11,348 nucleotides of DNA from Thermoflexales bacterium. Lineage in GTDB: Bacteria > Chloroflexota > Anaerolineae > S140-20. A program made the position numbers and the translations under genes. Below the pieces are notes generated by a model, which saw only the letters and a list, made by a program, of their open reading frames with translations, searched no databases and was not told the origin of the DNA. The DNA lies in assembly GCA_015484715.1 (NCBI GenBank), contig WFUY01000042.1, positions 1-11,348 of the forward strand, read 5' to 3'. This document shows positions 1-7,296 of the stretch, piece by piece; the stretch's first letter is position 1; the number at the start of each line of letters is the position of its first letter.

Positions 1-42
1 AAGGATTGGGCCGACTTCAAGAGCATCGAGCGGGAGGAATAA
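1..42 (+). CDS. 3' end of upstream gene, probably the exonuclease part of a split DNA polymerase (partial)
   Basis: Reading from base 1 gives KDWADFKSIEREE followed by TAA (40-42). The composition is coding-like. In the polymerase frame the same bases read GLGRLQEHRAGGIT, which looks non-coding. In phage family A polymerases a 'YKD-W' type segment often lies shortly before the Exo III motif (Y-x3-D), and that motif follows here in the next gene. I therefore infer that this is the tail of the 3'-5' exonuclease region, encoded as its own gene or separated by a frameshift. The stop lies 2 nt before the GTG start of the polymerase fragment. Only 13 codons are visible, so the identity rests on context. 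It could instead be an unrelated small gene. Confidence 0.5.
   Translation, partial: KDWADFKSIEREE
32..38 (+). promoter_or_regulatory. Ribosome binding site of the polymerase gene
   Basis: GGGAGGA lies 6 nt before GTG 45 and overlaps the last codons of the upstream gene. It decides the polymerase start: TTG at 6, the first start-like codon of the open frame, has no visible ribosome binding site because the window begins there. Confidence 0.65.
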
Positions 43-44
43 CC

Positions 45-1550
45 GTGGACGAGAAGGTCCTACGATACAACGGGTACGATGTCATAGCCACCTTCCTGTG
101 TAGCCCGCACCTCATGCAGGAACTCGAGCAGTGCGGGAACGAGCATACCTACTCCTTCACCATGGAGTTGGTGGAGCCGGTGATGTTCATGCAGACCCGC
201 GGCATCCTAGTGGACCGCGCCGCCCTCGAGGAGGAGCGGGCGAAGGTCCGGCAGGAGATGGACCGCATCCTGCAGGAGCTGCATGAGCGGGTCGGCTGGG
301 AACTGAACCCCCTGAGTAGCAAGCAGTGCCAGCAGTACTTCTACGGAGAGCTGGGCATCCCCCCGTACACGACCTACGATAAGGGGACGGGGAAGAGCCG
401 CGTGTCTATGGACGACGAGGCGCTCACGCGCATCGCCAGGGGGACAGCGTCCCGCCGCCCCGTCTACGAAGCGGAACTTGTGCAGCGGTATCGCCGCCTG
501 TCGAAAATCCTCGGCACCTATCTCGAGATCGAATTCGACCGGGACGGCCGGATGCGCTGCTCCTACAACCTGCGAGGTAATAAGTTCGGCCGCCTGAGCA
601 GTAGCAAGACGGTGTACGGCACCGGCATGAACATGCAGAATCTCCCGGACGAATTCAAACGCTTCCTGGTGCCGGACCCAGGCTACCTCCTCGTCGAGAT
701 AGACAAGGCCCGCGCAGAGTGGGTCGTGGTGGCGTATGCCAGCGGCGACGCAAACATGATCAAGGTTCTCGAGGAGGGCCTTGACCCGCACGCGTACACC
801 GCGCACCTGATGACGGGCCTGCCCATCGACCTGATCAAGGAGGAGGACAAGCTCATCGGGCACACAACCGACCCGGGCGAGATCGCCCGCCTGCGGGAGA
901 AGCTGCCAGGCCTGAAGCAGGCCCGCTTCCTCACCGGGAACATGAGCCTGCGGCAGGCCGGGAAGAAAGCCAACCACGGCCTCAACTACGGTGAGAAGGC
1001 GCGCATGTTCGCCCTCACAAACCGCATCAGGGAGGTCGAGGCAAAGCGCATCGTCGACGCGTATCACGAGGCGTACCCGGGCATCCGCCAGTGGTGGGAG
1101 CGGATCAAGACCCAGTTGCGGGAGACGCGCACCCTACAGAACCCGTTTGGCCGCCGCTACCGATTCCTAATGGAGTGGGGCGAGGACCTCTTCAAGGCGG
1201 CGTATAGCTTCGTGCCGCAGAGCACGGTCGCCGATCTTGTGAACACGGGGATCATCCGCACATACAAGGACCCGGAGTGCAAGCCCGTCGAGTTGCTCGC
1301 CCAGGTCCACGACAGCGTTCTCTTCCAGGTCCCGGCGGGGCTCGGCCCGCCCGGCATTGCCCGCCTCATCCAGCGGGTGTGTGAGCACCTCGACCCCGCT
1401 GTCGAGTTGAACGGGCGCACCTTCCATATCGAGACCGAAGTGAAGGTGAGCGCCAGAAGCTGGGGCGAGATGCACGGGGCCGACCTGTCGAACCTGGAGG
1501 ATAGTATCCGTGAGCACGTCCGGGAGGCGTCTCGGCGACTGGGTGACTGA
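45..1550 (+). CDS. Family A DNA polymerase, polymerase domain with only the last exonuclease motif
   Basis: This is a 501-aa replicative polymerase (numbering from GTG 45). It opens with LRYNGYDVIAT, an Exo III-like Y8-x3-D12; the rest of the 3'-5' exonuclease must lie upstream. Then follow NPLSSKQ (88-94), RLSKILGTYLE (151-161), GRLSS (182-186) and NMQNLP (196-201), all typical of the PolI family thumb and palm. Motif A is D220-KARA-E225-WV: the catalytic Asp and the steric-gate Glu are kept, but the usual SQ and the Arg are replaced. Motif B is R303-x3-K307-x2-N-H311-G-x2-Y315-G, with His where E. coli Phe762 sits. FGRRYRF (368-374) and PQSTVAD (391-397) follow. Motif C is H422-D423-S424, with Ser where Glu is usual. 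The catalytic residues are present, so activity is expected. The frame is also open upstream to the window edge, so a longer protein is possible. The gene overlaps the next by 41 nt. Confidence 0.92.
   Translation: MDEKVLRYNGYDVIATFLCSPHLMQELEQCGNEHTYSFTMELVEPVMFMQTRGILVDRAALEEERAKVRQEMDRILQELHERVGWELNPLSSKQCQQYFYGELGIPPYTTYDKGTGKSRVSMDDEALTRIARGTASRRPVYEAELVQRYRRLSKILGTYLEIEFDRDGRMRCSYNLRGNKFGRLSSSKTVYGTGMNMQNLPDEFKRFLVPDPGYLLVEIDKARAEWVVVAYASGDANMIKVLEEGLDPHAYTAHLMTGLPIDLIKEEDKLIGHTTDPGEIARLREKLPGLKQARFLTGNMSLRQAGKKANHGLNYGEKARMFALTNRIREVEAKRIVDAYHEAYPGIRQWWERIKTQLRETRTLQNPFGRRYRFLMEWGEDLFKAAYSFVPQSTVADLVNTGIIRTYKDPECKPVELLAQVHDSVLFQVPAGLGPPGIARLIQRVCEHLDPAVELNGRTFHIETEVKVSARSWGEMHGADLSNLEDSIREHVREASRRLGD
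1496..1500 (+). promoter_or_regulatory. Ribosome binding site of the DUF3987-type gene
   Basis: GGAGG lies 9 nt before GTG 1510, inside the polymerase coding region. It supports the GTG start and the 41-nt overlap. Confidence 0.65.
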
Positions 1551-2715
1551 GTATCTGCGGTACACAGATAATACGGAACCGCCCGTCTCGTATCACACAT
1601 GGACGGCCATCTCAGTCATCGCCGGGGCACTCGAGCGCCGCTGCTATACAGAGTGGGGGCTGGAGACAATATATCCGAACATGTATATCGTCCTGGTGGG
1701 CCCGAGCGGGGCGGCGAAGAAGGGCACCGCTATGAAGATCGGGAAGGAGATGCTCCGAGATGTGGGGGTGCGAGTCATCCCCGAGAGCATCACACGCGAG
1801 GCGTTCATCCGCGCCCTCAAGGAGAGTGTCTCCTCCTTCTCCGACCCGAGCCGGGGCGGGGCAATCCGCTTCCACTGCTCCGCGACGGTGTTCAGCGAGG
1901 AGCTAACCGTCTTCCTCGGCACGAACGATGTGAAGTTCCTATCCGACCTAACCGACCTGTACGACGCCGCCGACGAGTGGACGTATCAGACGAAGGGGAG
2001 TGGGACCGACCGGGTGCAGGGGGTCTGCGTGAACCTGTTGGGGGCAACAGCACCCGACTGGTTCTCTGCGATCCTGCCGAAGGAAGCCGTGGGCGGGGGC
2101 TTCACCAGCCGCATCATCTTCGTGGTCGAGGATCACAAGCGGAAGACCGTGCCCTTCTACCGCCTCACCGATGAGGACCGGAAGAGGAAGGAGGACCTGA
2201 TCGCCGACCTGGAGACGATCCGCACCCTCTGCGGCGAGTTCGAGTGGGAGGAGGAAGCCCTCCAACAGTACACAGAGTGGTATGAGGGGCATGACCTGGC
2301 GATAAAGCAGGGCCGCCCTCCTATCGAAGACCCGCGCTTCCGTGGGTATCTGGAGCGCAAGGCGACACACCTTCGCAAGCTGAGTATGGTCTTGTCTGCG
2401 AGTAGGAGCAACAGTATGCGCGTGGAGGCCCGGGACTTCCAACGCGCCCTACGCATGCTCGAGGCCATCGAGCCCCGCATGCCAGAGACGTTCGTTGGGC
2501 TGGGCGGGAACCCGCTGACGAAGATCACAGAGGACCTCATCCGATACATCTCCCGGCGCAGGAAGTGCACGCGGGACGAAGTCCTGCGGCTGTTCTTCCG
2601 GGAGGTGGACGCCCAGACCCTGCGGGTTGTGGAGGCAACCCTGTCCGAGATGAAGCTGATACGGGTAGAGATAGACGGCCAGACCGTCACATACGAGTGG
2701 CGGGGAGGCTCCTAG
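1510..2715 (+). CDS. DUF3987-type P-loop ATPase, likely phage replicative helicase/primase-helicase component
   Basis: A 401-aa protein. After an N-terminal region (PPVSYHTW, 24-31) comes a P-loop-like stretch VGPSGAAKKGTAM (63-75). A SEEL segment (129-132) may serve as the acidic Walker B-like site. LLGATAPDWF (176-185) and GGGFTSR (195-201) match the pattern of DUF3987/YfjI-type ATPases, where the latter may hold the sensor or arginine finger. The last ~60 residues (from about 338) look like a winged helix. The P-loop departs from GxxxxGK[ST]: Ala replaces the last Gly and Lys-Gly-Thr follows the Lys. Phages often carry such proteins beside the polymerase, so a helicase or helicase-loading role is an inference from family and neighbourhood. 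The GTG start is chosen for its good ribosome binding site. It ends head-on against the late operon. Confidence 0.8.
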   Translation: MSTSGRRLGDWVTEYLRYTDNTEPPVSYHTWTAISVIAGALERRCYTEWGLETIYPNMYIVLVGPSGAAKKGTAMKIGKEMLRDVGVRVIPESITREAFIRALKESVSSFSDPSRGGAIRFHCSATVFSEELTVFLGTNDVKFLSDLTDLYDAADEWTYQTKGSGTDRVQGVCVNLLGATAPDWFSAILPKEAVGGGFTSRIIFVVEDHKRKTVPFYRLTDEDRKRKEDLIADLETIRTLCGEFEWEEEALQQYTEWYEGHDLAIKQGRPPIEDPRFRGYLERKATHLRKLSMVLSASRSNSMRVEARDFQRALRMLEAIEPRMPETFVGLGGNPLTKITEDLIRYISRRRKCTRDEVLRLFFREVDAQTLRVVEATLSEMKLIRVEIDGQTVTYEWRGGS

Positions 2716-2726
2716 CCGCCCCCGCC
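2699..2726. terminator. GC hairpin spanning both convergent stop codons, candidate bidirectional terminator
   Basis: GGCGGGG (2699-2705) pairs with CCCCGCC (2720-2726), and GGCT (2707-2710) with AGCC (2714-2717). A 1x2 internal bulge separates the stems, and the loop is CCT. The loop and inner stem contain the CTAG (2712-2715) that holds both TAG stops. No T-run follows on either strand, so it is not a classical intrinsic terminator. It may stop or slow RNA polymerase, or protect RNA 3' ends. Strong GC stems arise easily in such DNA, so the position is the main argument. Confidence 0.5.
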
Positions 2727-5700
2727 CGTCTCCTCGAAGCGCCGGCGCAACTCGATCAGCCGGCTGGCGAAGCGCGAGGAGGTGAAGAACCCAGCCCGCT
2801 TCGCGATCCGGTCCATCGCAGCGCGGCCGGCAGGATCGAGCCCCCGCCAGTACCAGAAGTAGGTCTCGGCCCGCGTCTCCGGGTCCAGTTCCCGCATGGA
2901 GAGCCAGACAGAGGGACTGGGAACCCCATACGCCTCAGTAGCACGGACGATCTCCGGCCGCACCTTCTCGAAGCGCACCCGCTCTCGGAACCTGCGCAGC
3001 AGATTCTGCCGATACTCAAGCGGCTGCGCCTCCAGCCAGGCGCGGACCGAGCGCTCACCGCCGGGCAGCTCCCCGCGGGCGAACTCGGCAGCCATCCGAT
3101 CGACCGTCTGCGCAAGCTGGAGCTTGACGCCGGAGAGGGCCTCCTGCTGCTCCCGGGCGGCCTCCATCGCAGCAAGGGGGTGCCCCATATGCACCGCTCG
3201 TCTGATGATCGGGACCTGAAGGAGCAACTCTCCGTCTGGCATCTCCTGCACGGTGCGGGGTACGCCCTCGAGGAGATAGCGGAAGGCCATACCCATCGAG
3301 TCGGAGTACGGATTCTGGGGCAGCACCGCGCGCAGGGAGCCCTGCATACGCACGGGGCTAGCGTCCACCCCGAGCTTGTCGAGGATCTCCGAGAGCCGCA
3401 CCCAGACGAGCGGGGTCTCCTTTCTCGGATATCGGTAGACCTCCTGCTGGGGTGGGACGTGCGGCCCGCGCCAGATCGCCTCGTCCCGCCAGAAATCGTA
3501 GTTGGCGGCGTAGGAGGCTGTGGCCCGGACAACCGGGGGCATCCCGCCCTCCGGTATCACATTGACCAGCTCCCACGCCTGCTCCAGGGCATTGACGGGC
3601 GGGGGCCGCCCGTACATATACCGGTACATGGAGAGCGTGAAGGGCAGCGTCGCCGCCGCCGTGAGGTTGTCCATCGGCAGGTAGAAGTAGAGGGGCCGGG
3701 AGTTGCCCTGCCGGTCCCGGACGTTGAACTCCGGCGGGAGGAGGAACACAAAGCCCCGAAGCTTATGCCACCAGGGGACCTGCTCCCACCCGTCCGGGTT
3801 GTTGGCCATCGCAGCGAGGTCGTGCATGGCCTTCACCCCTACCAGCCAGGCCCAGGTCGTTGCGGCCCGCTTCGGGTCGCGCTTCCAGTTTCGGAGGGCT
3901 GTGCGCGCCGCCTGTGTGCTCGCATTCAGGTACGGCAGCACGTTATCAAGGCCCTTGGAGATAAACCCACCCTGGGCAAAGTCCAGCACACTGCGGGCTT
4001 CCCAGGCCGCCTCCGCCGGCGTCTTGCCCTGCCGCAGGGCCCGCTTGGCTATCGCCAAGCGGGTCCATATCTCCGACGTTTCGTTGACGTAGGAGAGGGC
4101 CTTGAGCACCGTGCGGGCGCGGGGTCCCAGCCTCACCTCGAAGGGGCGCTCGCCCGTCCGGCCGGTTAGCTCCCAGAGGTTCCGTCCCTGGGTCGTGAGG
4201 AAGTCCATGAGCATCCCCTCCCTCGCCATCTGATCGTAGAAGCCGCGCCGCAGCCACGCATCCTTCGCTGTCGCCGCGTAGTCGCGGGCGAGTTGGAGGA
4301 GATATATAGGGAGGTGCTTGGAGTAGACACCGCTGTTTGCTAGATAGGCATGTGCTATATCGCGGGGAAGGTTCGTAAGCGCAAACTCTGGGTTGAAGCC
4401 TGTAGCGGCGGCCTTCGTCAGCGAGGTGCCGGAGACAGTGCGCAGGACGTTCGCCATCGTCGCGGACATTTGCGGGCTGCTGGTGATCCATGCCTCGGCG
4501 ATGGCCTTGTCCATATACAGGACTTGCTGCTTCCCACCCTCCCAGTAGAAGACTGGAGCCATGCCCTCCGGGGGATGCACAGCAGTGATCCGCCCGTCCG
4601 GGCCGCGCTTCGGCTCCTTCTTCGGGAGCTGGACAAGCCCGCGAAGCTCCGGGGCGGCCTGCGCCAGCGCCTTATTCGCCCTGTTCCGCATGATACGGTT
4701 TGCTGTGCGAACCGCAAGCTCCTCTAGGAGTTGCCGGCTGTCGAGGCGGAGGGCAGCGTCAGCGCCCGCGCCGAGAAACTGCACGCCACTCTCGCTGACG
4801 GTGATGCGCTTCCCGCCGAACTGGACCTGATAGGTCGGGTCCAACTCTTCTATGAAGTTGAGGAAGCGGCGAGGCTCGTACTCGAAGCGCCGGAGCTTCT
4901 CGTACAGGGAGGGGGAGATGAGGCCCTCGTCTCGCAGGGACGAGAGAAGCTCCTCGGTGGCTTTGAAGAAGCCCGTAGCGCGGGCGTTCAGCTCGCCGAA
5001 CTTCTCGGGGCCCAGCCGGTCGCGCAGCGACCGGAGGTATGCTTCGTGCTCCGCTCCGGTGAGCTTGCCGGGATGCCGCACCGTGCCGGGGCCCTTCCGC
5101 CGGTCAATGTCGAGGATCGCCCGGCTCATGATGATACGGTCGAGGAGGCTCTTCTCCTCCTTCGAGAGCCCCCGGTATATGAGATTGTCCCAGCGTGCGA
5201 ACTGGAGGTGGGCCCACGGAGTCGCGCCGCTGGCTAGCTCTAGGCGCATCTTCGCCCGACGGGCGAGCGGCCCACCCTTGTCCAGGACGGCCTTGATCGG
5301 GGCCTGCACGTCTAGGAACTGCCTCTTGAGGCGGAGCTGCCACTTGCCCTTTGCTAGGGCCTCGGCAGCCTCGTTCTCCCGCTCCATCGCCTTGTAGACG
5401 CGCTCCACACGGCGGGCGTGCGCCTCGCGCGCTTCGCGCGGCATTGGCTTCTTCTCTAGGGCGACCTGCACCCTCTTGGCGCCTACCTCCTGGAGGGCTG
5501 CGGCGAGTACGGCGTCCCGCTCTGAGGCGGGAACTATCTTCCCCTTCTGGTTGATGGTAACTCGGACTGGTATCTGCGCCCGGTCCGTATCTGTGACCTT
5601 CTCGAGGACCGAGACCGTCTCGGCGAAGTCCTGGCGCTCGGAGAGGGCCCGCCGATCTACCTGAATAGTACGGGCCGGCACGCTCTTGAAGGATAGCTCT

Positions 5701-6347
5701 GGGATTGGGACGTCCCCGCGCGGCTGCTCGATCCGGGGGAGGCGCATCCCCTCGCGGGCCGCCTTGACGGCTCGGCCAGCGCCCTTGGCAACACGGACGG
5801 GGCCGAGCATAAGGGCTGCCTCTGGGGCTACACGGGCAGCGGCGGCCGCGGCCGGGCTGCCAGTCTTCTCAAAGACCTTCTCTGCGAGGCCCTCGCCCGC
5901 CGCCCCCACGGTCTCGAACAGCTCTCCGAGCTTGTGCTGGAGCCATCGGCCCTCCGGCGTTTGCGGATCGTACAGGTCGGTGAGTTGCTTGACCCGGAGG
6001 CCGACCTGCTGCGGGAGGGTCTTCTGGAAGGGCTCTCCTAGATAGCGTCCGAGGGCGATCGTCTCGAGGGTGCCCCAGAGGGAGCCAGCCGTGGCTAGGC
6101 CCATCTCGGTGAGGTTCTCGAGGATACCGTACGCAGCGTATGGGGTGCGGGCGAGGCTCTGCAGGGTACGGTCGAGCAGGGAGGGACGCTGCGCCTCCTC
6201 CCGCTCTAGCTCCTCAAGAGAGACAGTCTCCTGCCGCTGGTCGGTCTCCGCCAGAAGCTCGTCTAGGGAGACGGTCTCAGGCTGCTGCTCCCGCTGAAGC
6301 TCCTCGAGGGAGACAGTATCAGGGCTTCTTGACTTTCGGTCCGGCAT
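2712..6347 (-). CDS. Large internal virion/ejection protein with LPD38-like region
   Basis: A 1211-aa protein, the last gene of the late operon. Residues 10-47 hold three copies of a TVS-L-[ED]-EL motif. Residues about 55-210 are helical and Ala-rich, and 240-580 are charged and helical. Residues about 640-1000 match the pattern I know for LPD38 (large polyvalent protein-associated domain 38) of phage proteins: TGFNPEFALTNLPRD (649-663), SEIWTRLAIAKRAL (758-771), SVLDFAQGG (786-794) and VLPYLNAS (803-810). The C-terminus is charged and ends in GGGG. The size and last place after two smaller proteins resemble T7 gp16 (1318 aa) after gp14 and gp15, so a role in DNA ejection is inferred. I see no transglycosylase motif. 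The ATG start has GAGGAG (6355-6360) 7 nt upstream and overlaps the 321-aa gene by 29 nt. Confidence 0.8.
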   Translation of the reverse strand: MPDRKSRSPDTVSLEELQREQQPETVSLDELLAETDQRQETVSLEELEREEAQRPSLLDRTLQSLARTPYAAYGILENLTEMGLATAGSLWGTLETIALGRYLGEPFQKTLPQQVGLRVKQLTDLYDPQTPEGRWLQHKLGELFETVGAAGEGLAEKVFEKTGSPAAAAAARVAPEAALMLGPVRVAKGAGRAVKAAREGMRLPRIEQPRGDVPIPELSFKSVPARTIQVDRRALSERQDFAETVSVLEKVTDTDRAQIPVRVTINQKGKIVPASERDAVLAAALQEVGAKRVQVALEKKPMPREAREAHARRVERVYKAMERENEAAEALAKGKWQLRLKRQFLDVQAPIKAVLDKGGPLARRAKMRLELASGATPWAHLQFARWDNLIYRGLSKEEKSLLDRIIMSRAILDIDRRKGPGTVRHPGKLTGAEHEAYLRSLRDRLGPEKFGELNARATGFFKATEELLSSLRDEGLISPSLYEKLRRFEYEPRRFLNFIEELDPTYQVQFGGKRITVSESGVQFLGAGADAALRLDSRQLLEELAVRTANRIMRNRANKALAQAAPELRGLVQLPKKEPKRGPDGRITAVHPPEGMAPVFYWEGGKQQVLYMDKAIAEAWITSSPQMSATMANVLRTVSGTSLTKAAATGFNPEFALTNLPRDIAHAYLANSGVYSKHLPIYLLQLARDYAATAKDAWLRRGFYDQMAREGMLMDFLTTQGRNLWELTGRTGERPFEVRLGPRARTVLKALSYVNETSEIWTRLAIAKRALRQGKTPAEAAWEARSVLDFAQGGFISKGLDNVLPYLNASTQAARTALRNWKRDPKRAATTWAWLVGVKAMHDLAAMANNPDGWEQVPWWHKLRGFVFLLPPEFNVRDRQGNSRPLYFYLPMDNLTAAATLPFTLSMYRYMYGRPPPVNALEQAWELVNVIPEGGMPPVVRATASYAANYDFWRDEAIWRGPHVPPQQEVYRYPRKETPLVWVRLSEILDKLGVDASPVRMQGSLRAVLPQNPYSDSMGMAFRYLLEGVPRTVQEMPDGELLLQVPIIRRAVHMGHPLAAMEAAREQQEALSGVKLQLAQTVDRMAAEFARGELPGGERSVRAWLEAQPLEYRQNLLRRFRERVRFEKVRPEIVRATEAYGVPSPSVWLSMRELDPETRAETYFWYWRGLDPAGRAAMDRIAKRAGFFTSSRFASRLIELRRRFEETGGGG
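6207..6317 (-). repeat. Three copies of TVSL(E/D)EL at the N-terminus of the 1211-aa protein
   Basis: The copies are TVSLEEL at residues 11-17 (6297-6317), TVSLDEL at 25-31 (6255-6275) and TVSLEEL at 41-47 (6207-6227), each preceded by Asp or Glu. The linkers are rich in Gln and Glu. At DNA level two copies contain perfect 11-nt palindromes, GAGACNGTCTC (6220-6230 and 6268-6278), and the first copy has a one-base variant (6310-6320). The palindrome follows from the codons for E-T-V-S, so selection is probably on the peptide. Confidence 0.85.
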
Positions 6348-7284
6348 TCAACTGCTCCTCGGGGACCCGCACGAACCGGTTGATGGTCGCGTCCCACATA
6401 TACACGCCGTCCCGGCCAGGGAGCCGGAAGAGCTGGCCGTGCTGCGGGACGGTGCCGGGCTTCCACTCCTGCACCTCCGGGCCGCTCTCGCGGCCCATGA
6501 GACGGTCGAGGAATCGGCCGAGAGGACCCCTGTCGACCTGCCGACCACGACGGCCGGCCGCGGCGGCCTCGATGCGGGCCTTCTGCCGCTCCTCCGCAAG
6601 TCCCTTGCGGAACTCGGACATGGCCTTGGCAAAGGCGCGGTCGGCGGATAGCCCCTCCCACATAAGCTCGGCAACGCGAGTAGCAACCCGGTCGGCCTGC
6701 TCGAACTCGGGGGAGTCCGGGGAGAGGATGATCCCACCCCCAAAGCGCTTCTCGATCAGTTGGCGTATGCGGGGCATCTGCCGCACGATGCGGAGGGCTC
6801 GCCGCCTGTTGGCGGGGGTATCGGGGAGGCCCCGCTCCCGCAGGAGGTCGAGGGCGATCTGCTCATTCTCTGTGCGCTTCGGCCCCCGAGTAGCAGCGTC
6901 GCGGGCCTGCACACGCGCCTTGAAGACATCGAGGGGGAGGGCGCCGGCCGGCTGCTCACCGGGCAGGAAGTAGCCGATGAACTCCCCCTTGTCGGAGACA
7001 AAGGGCGACAGCCCCTCTCCCTTCTTGGGCAGGTTCCCGATGATCTTCATCCACATCTGGGCGTCCTGCTCGTCTTCGATGGGCGGGGGCGGGACAGAGA
7101 GCGCCTCGGACCTGGTCTTCGCACGGGATACCTGCTCTGCGTAGGCCCTCCACTTCTCGAGTTTCTCCTTCTGCCGCTTCCTCTCAAGGGCCCCGGCAAC
7201 GCCCGTGCTGATGCCCGCCCCGATACCCTCTCCTAGGGCCTCTCCGAACGTCTTGTACTCTGGGAGGTATATGACGGTAGCCAT
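6319..7284 (-). CDS. Putative ejection/internal virion protein, 321 aa
   Basis: I cannot assign a family. The N-terminus has a Gly/Ala-rich amphipathic segment (GEALGEGIGAGISTGVAGAL, 14-33) followed by a basic helix (KRQKEKLEKW, 36-45). Residues 140-245 are strongly helical and charged. The C-terminus has a short beta-like module, LFRLPGRDGVYMWD (285-298) then NRFVRVP (302-308), and a basic tail. The Gly-rich helix could insert in or cross a membrane, as phage ejection proteins do; this is inference. It sits between the 278-aa and 1211-aa genes, matching the middle member of a three-protein ejection set. The ATG has GGAGGT (7290-7295) 5 nt upstream, in the 12-nt gap after the previous stop, and the gene overlaps the next start by 29 nt. 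Confidence 0.6.
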   Translation of the reverse strand: MATVIYLPEYKTFGEALGEGIGAGISTGVAGALERKRQKEKLEKWRAYAEQVSRAKTRSEALSVPPPPIEDEQDAQMWMKIIGNLPKKGEGLSPFVSDKGEFIGYFLPGEQPAGALPLDVFKARVQARDAATRGPKRTENEQIALDLLRERGLPDTPANRRRALRIVRQMPRIRQLIEKRFGGGIILSPDSPEFEQADRVATRVAELMWEGLSADRAFAKAMSEFRKGLAEERQKARIEAAAAGRRGRQVDRGPLGRFLDRLMGRESGPEVQEWKPGTVPQHGQLFRLPGRDGVYMWDATINRFVRVPEEQLNAGPKVKKP

Positions 7285-7296
7285 GGGGTACCTCCA

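Noticed and set aside
6..44. TTG start at 6 for the polymerase
   Set aside because: The 13 extra residues look non-coding, frame 1 over the same bases looks coding, and GTG 45 has a good ribosome binding site.
207..1067. 286-aa antisense frame in the polymerase gene
   Set aside because: The opposite strand encodes polymerase motifs throughout, and the antisense protein has no recognisable pattern.
2565..4169. 534-aa open frame on the plus strand, opposite the 1211-aa gene
   Set aside because: It is Arg/Pro/Gly/His-rich without domain pattern, and it lies on the antisense of a well-supported LPD38-like gene and overlaps the DUF3987-type gene. High GC makes long antisense frames common.
5425..5441. 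CGCGCG-CTT-CGCGCG hairpin
   Set aside because: It lies inside the 1211-aa gene, encodes an Ala-Arg-Glu repeat, and is explained by GC-rich codons.
5611..5621. Fourth GAGACNGTCTC palindrome
   Set aside because: It follows from coding E-T-V-S in the 1211-aa protein and is distant from the N-terminal cluster, so it is unlikely to be a DNA site on its own.
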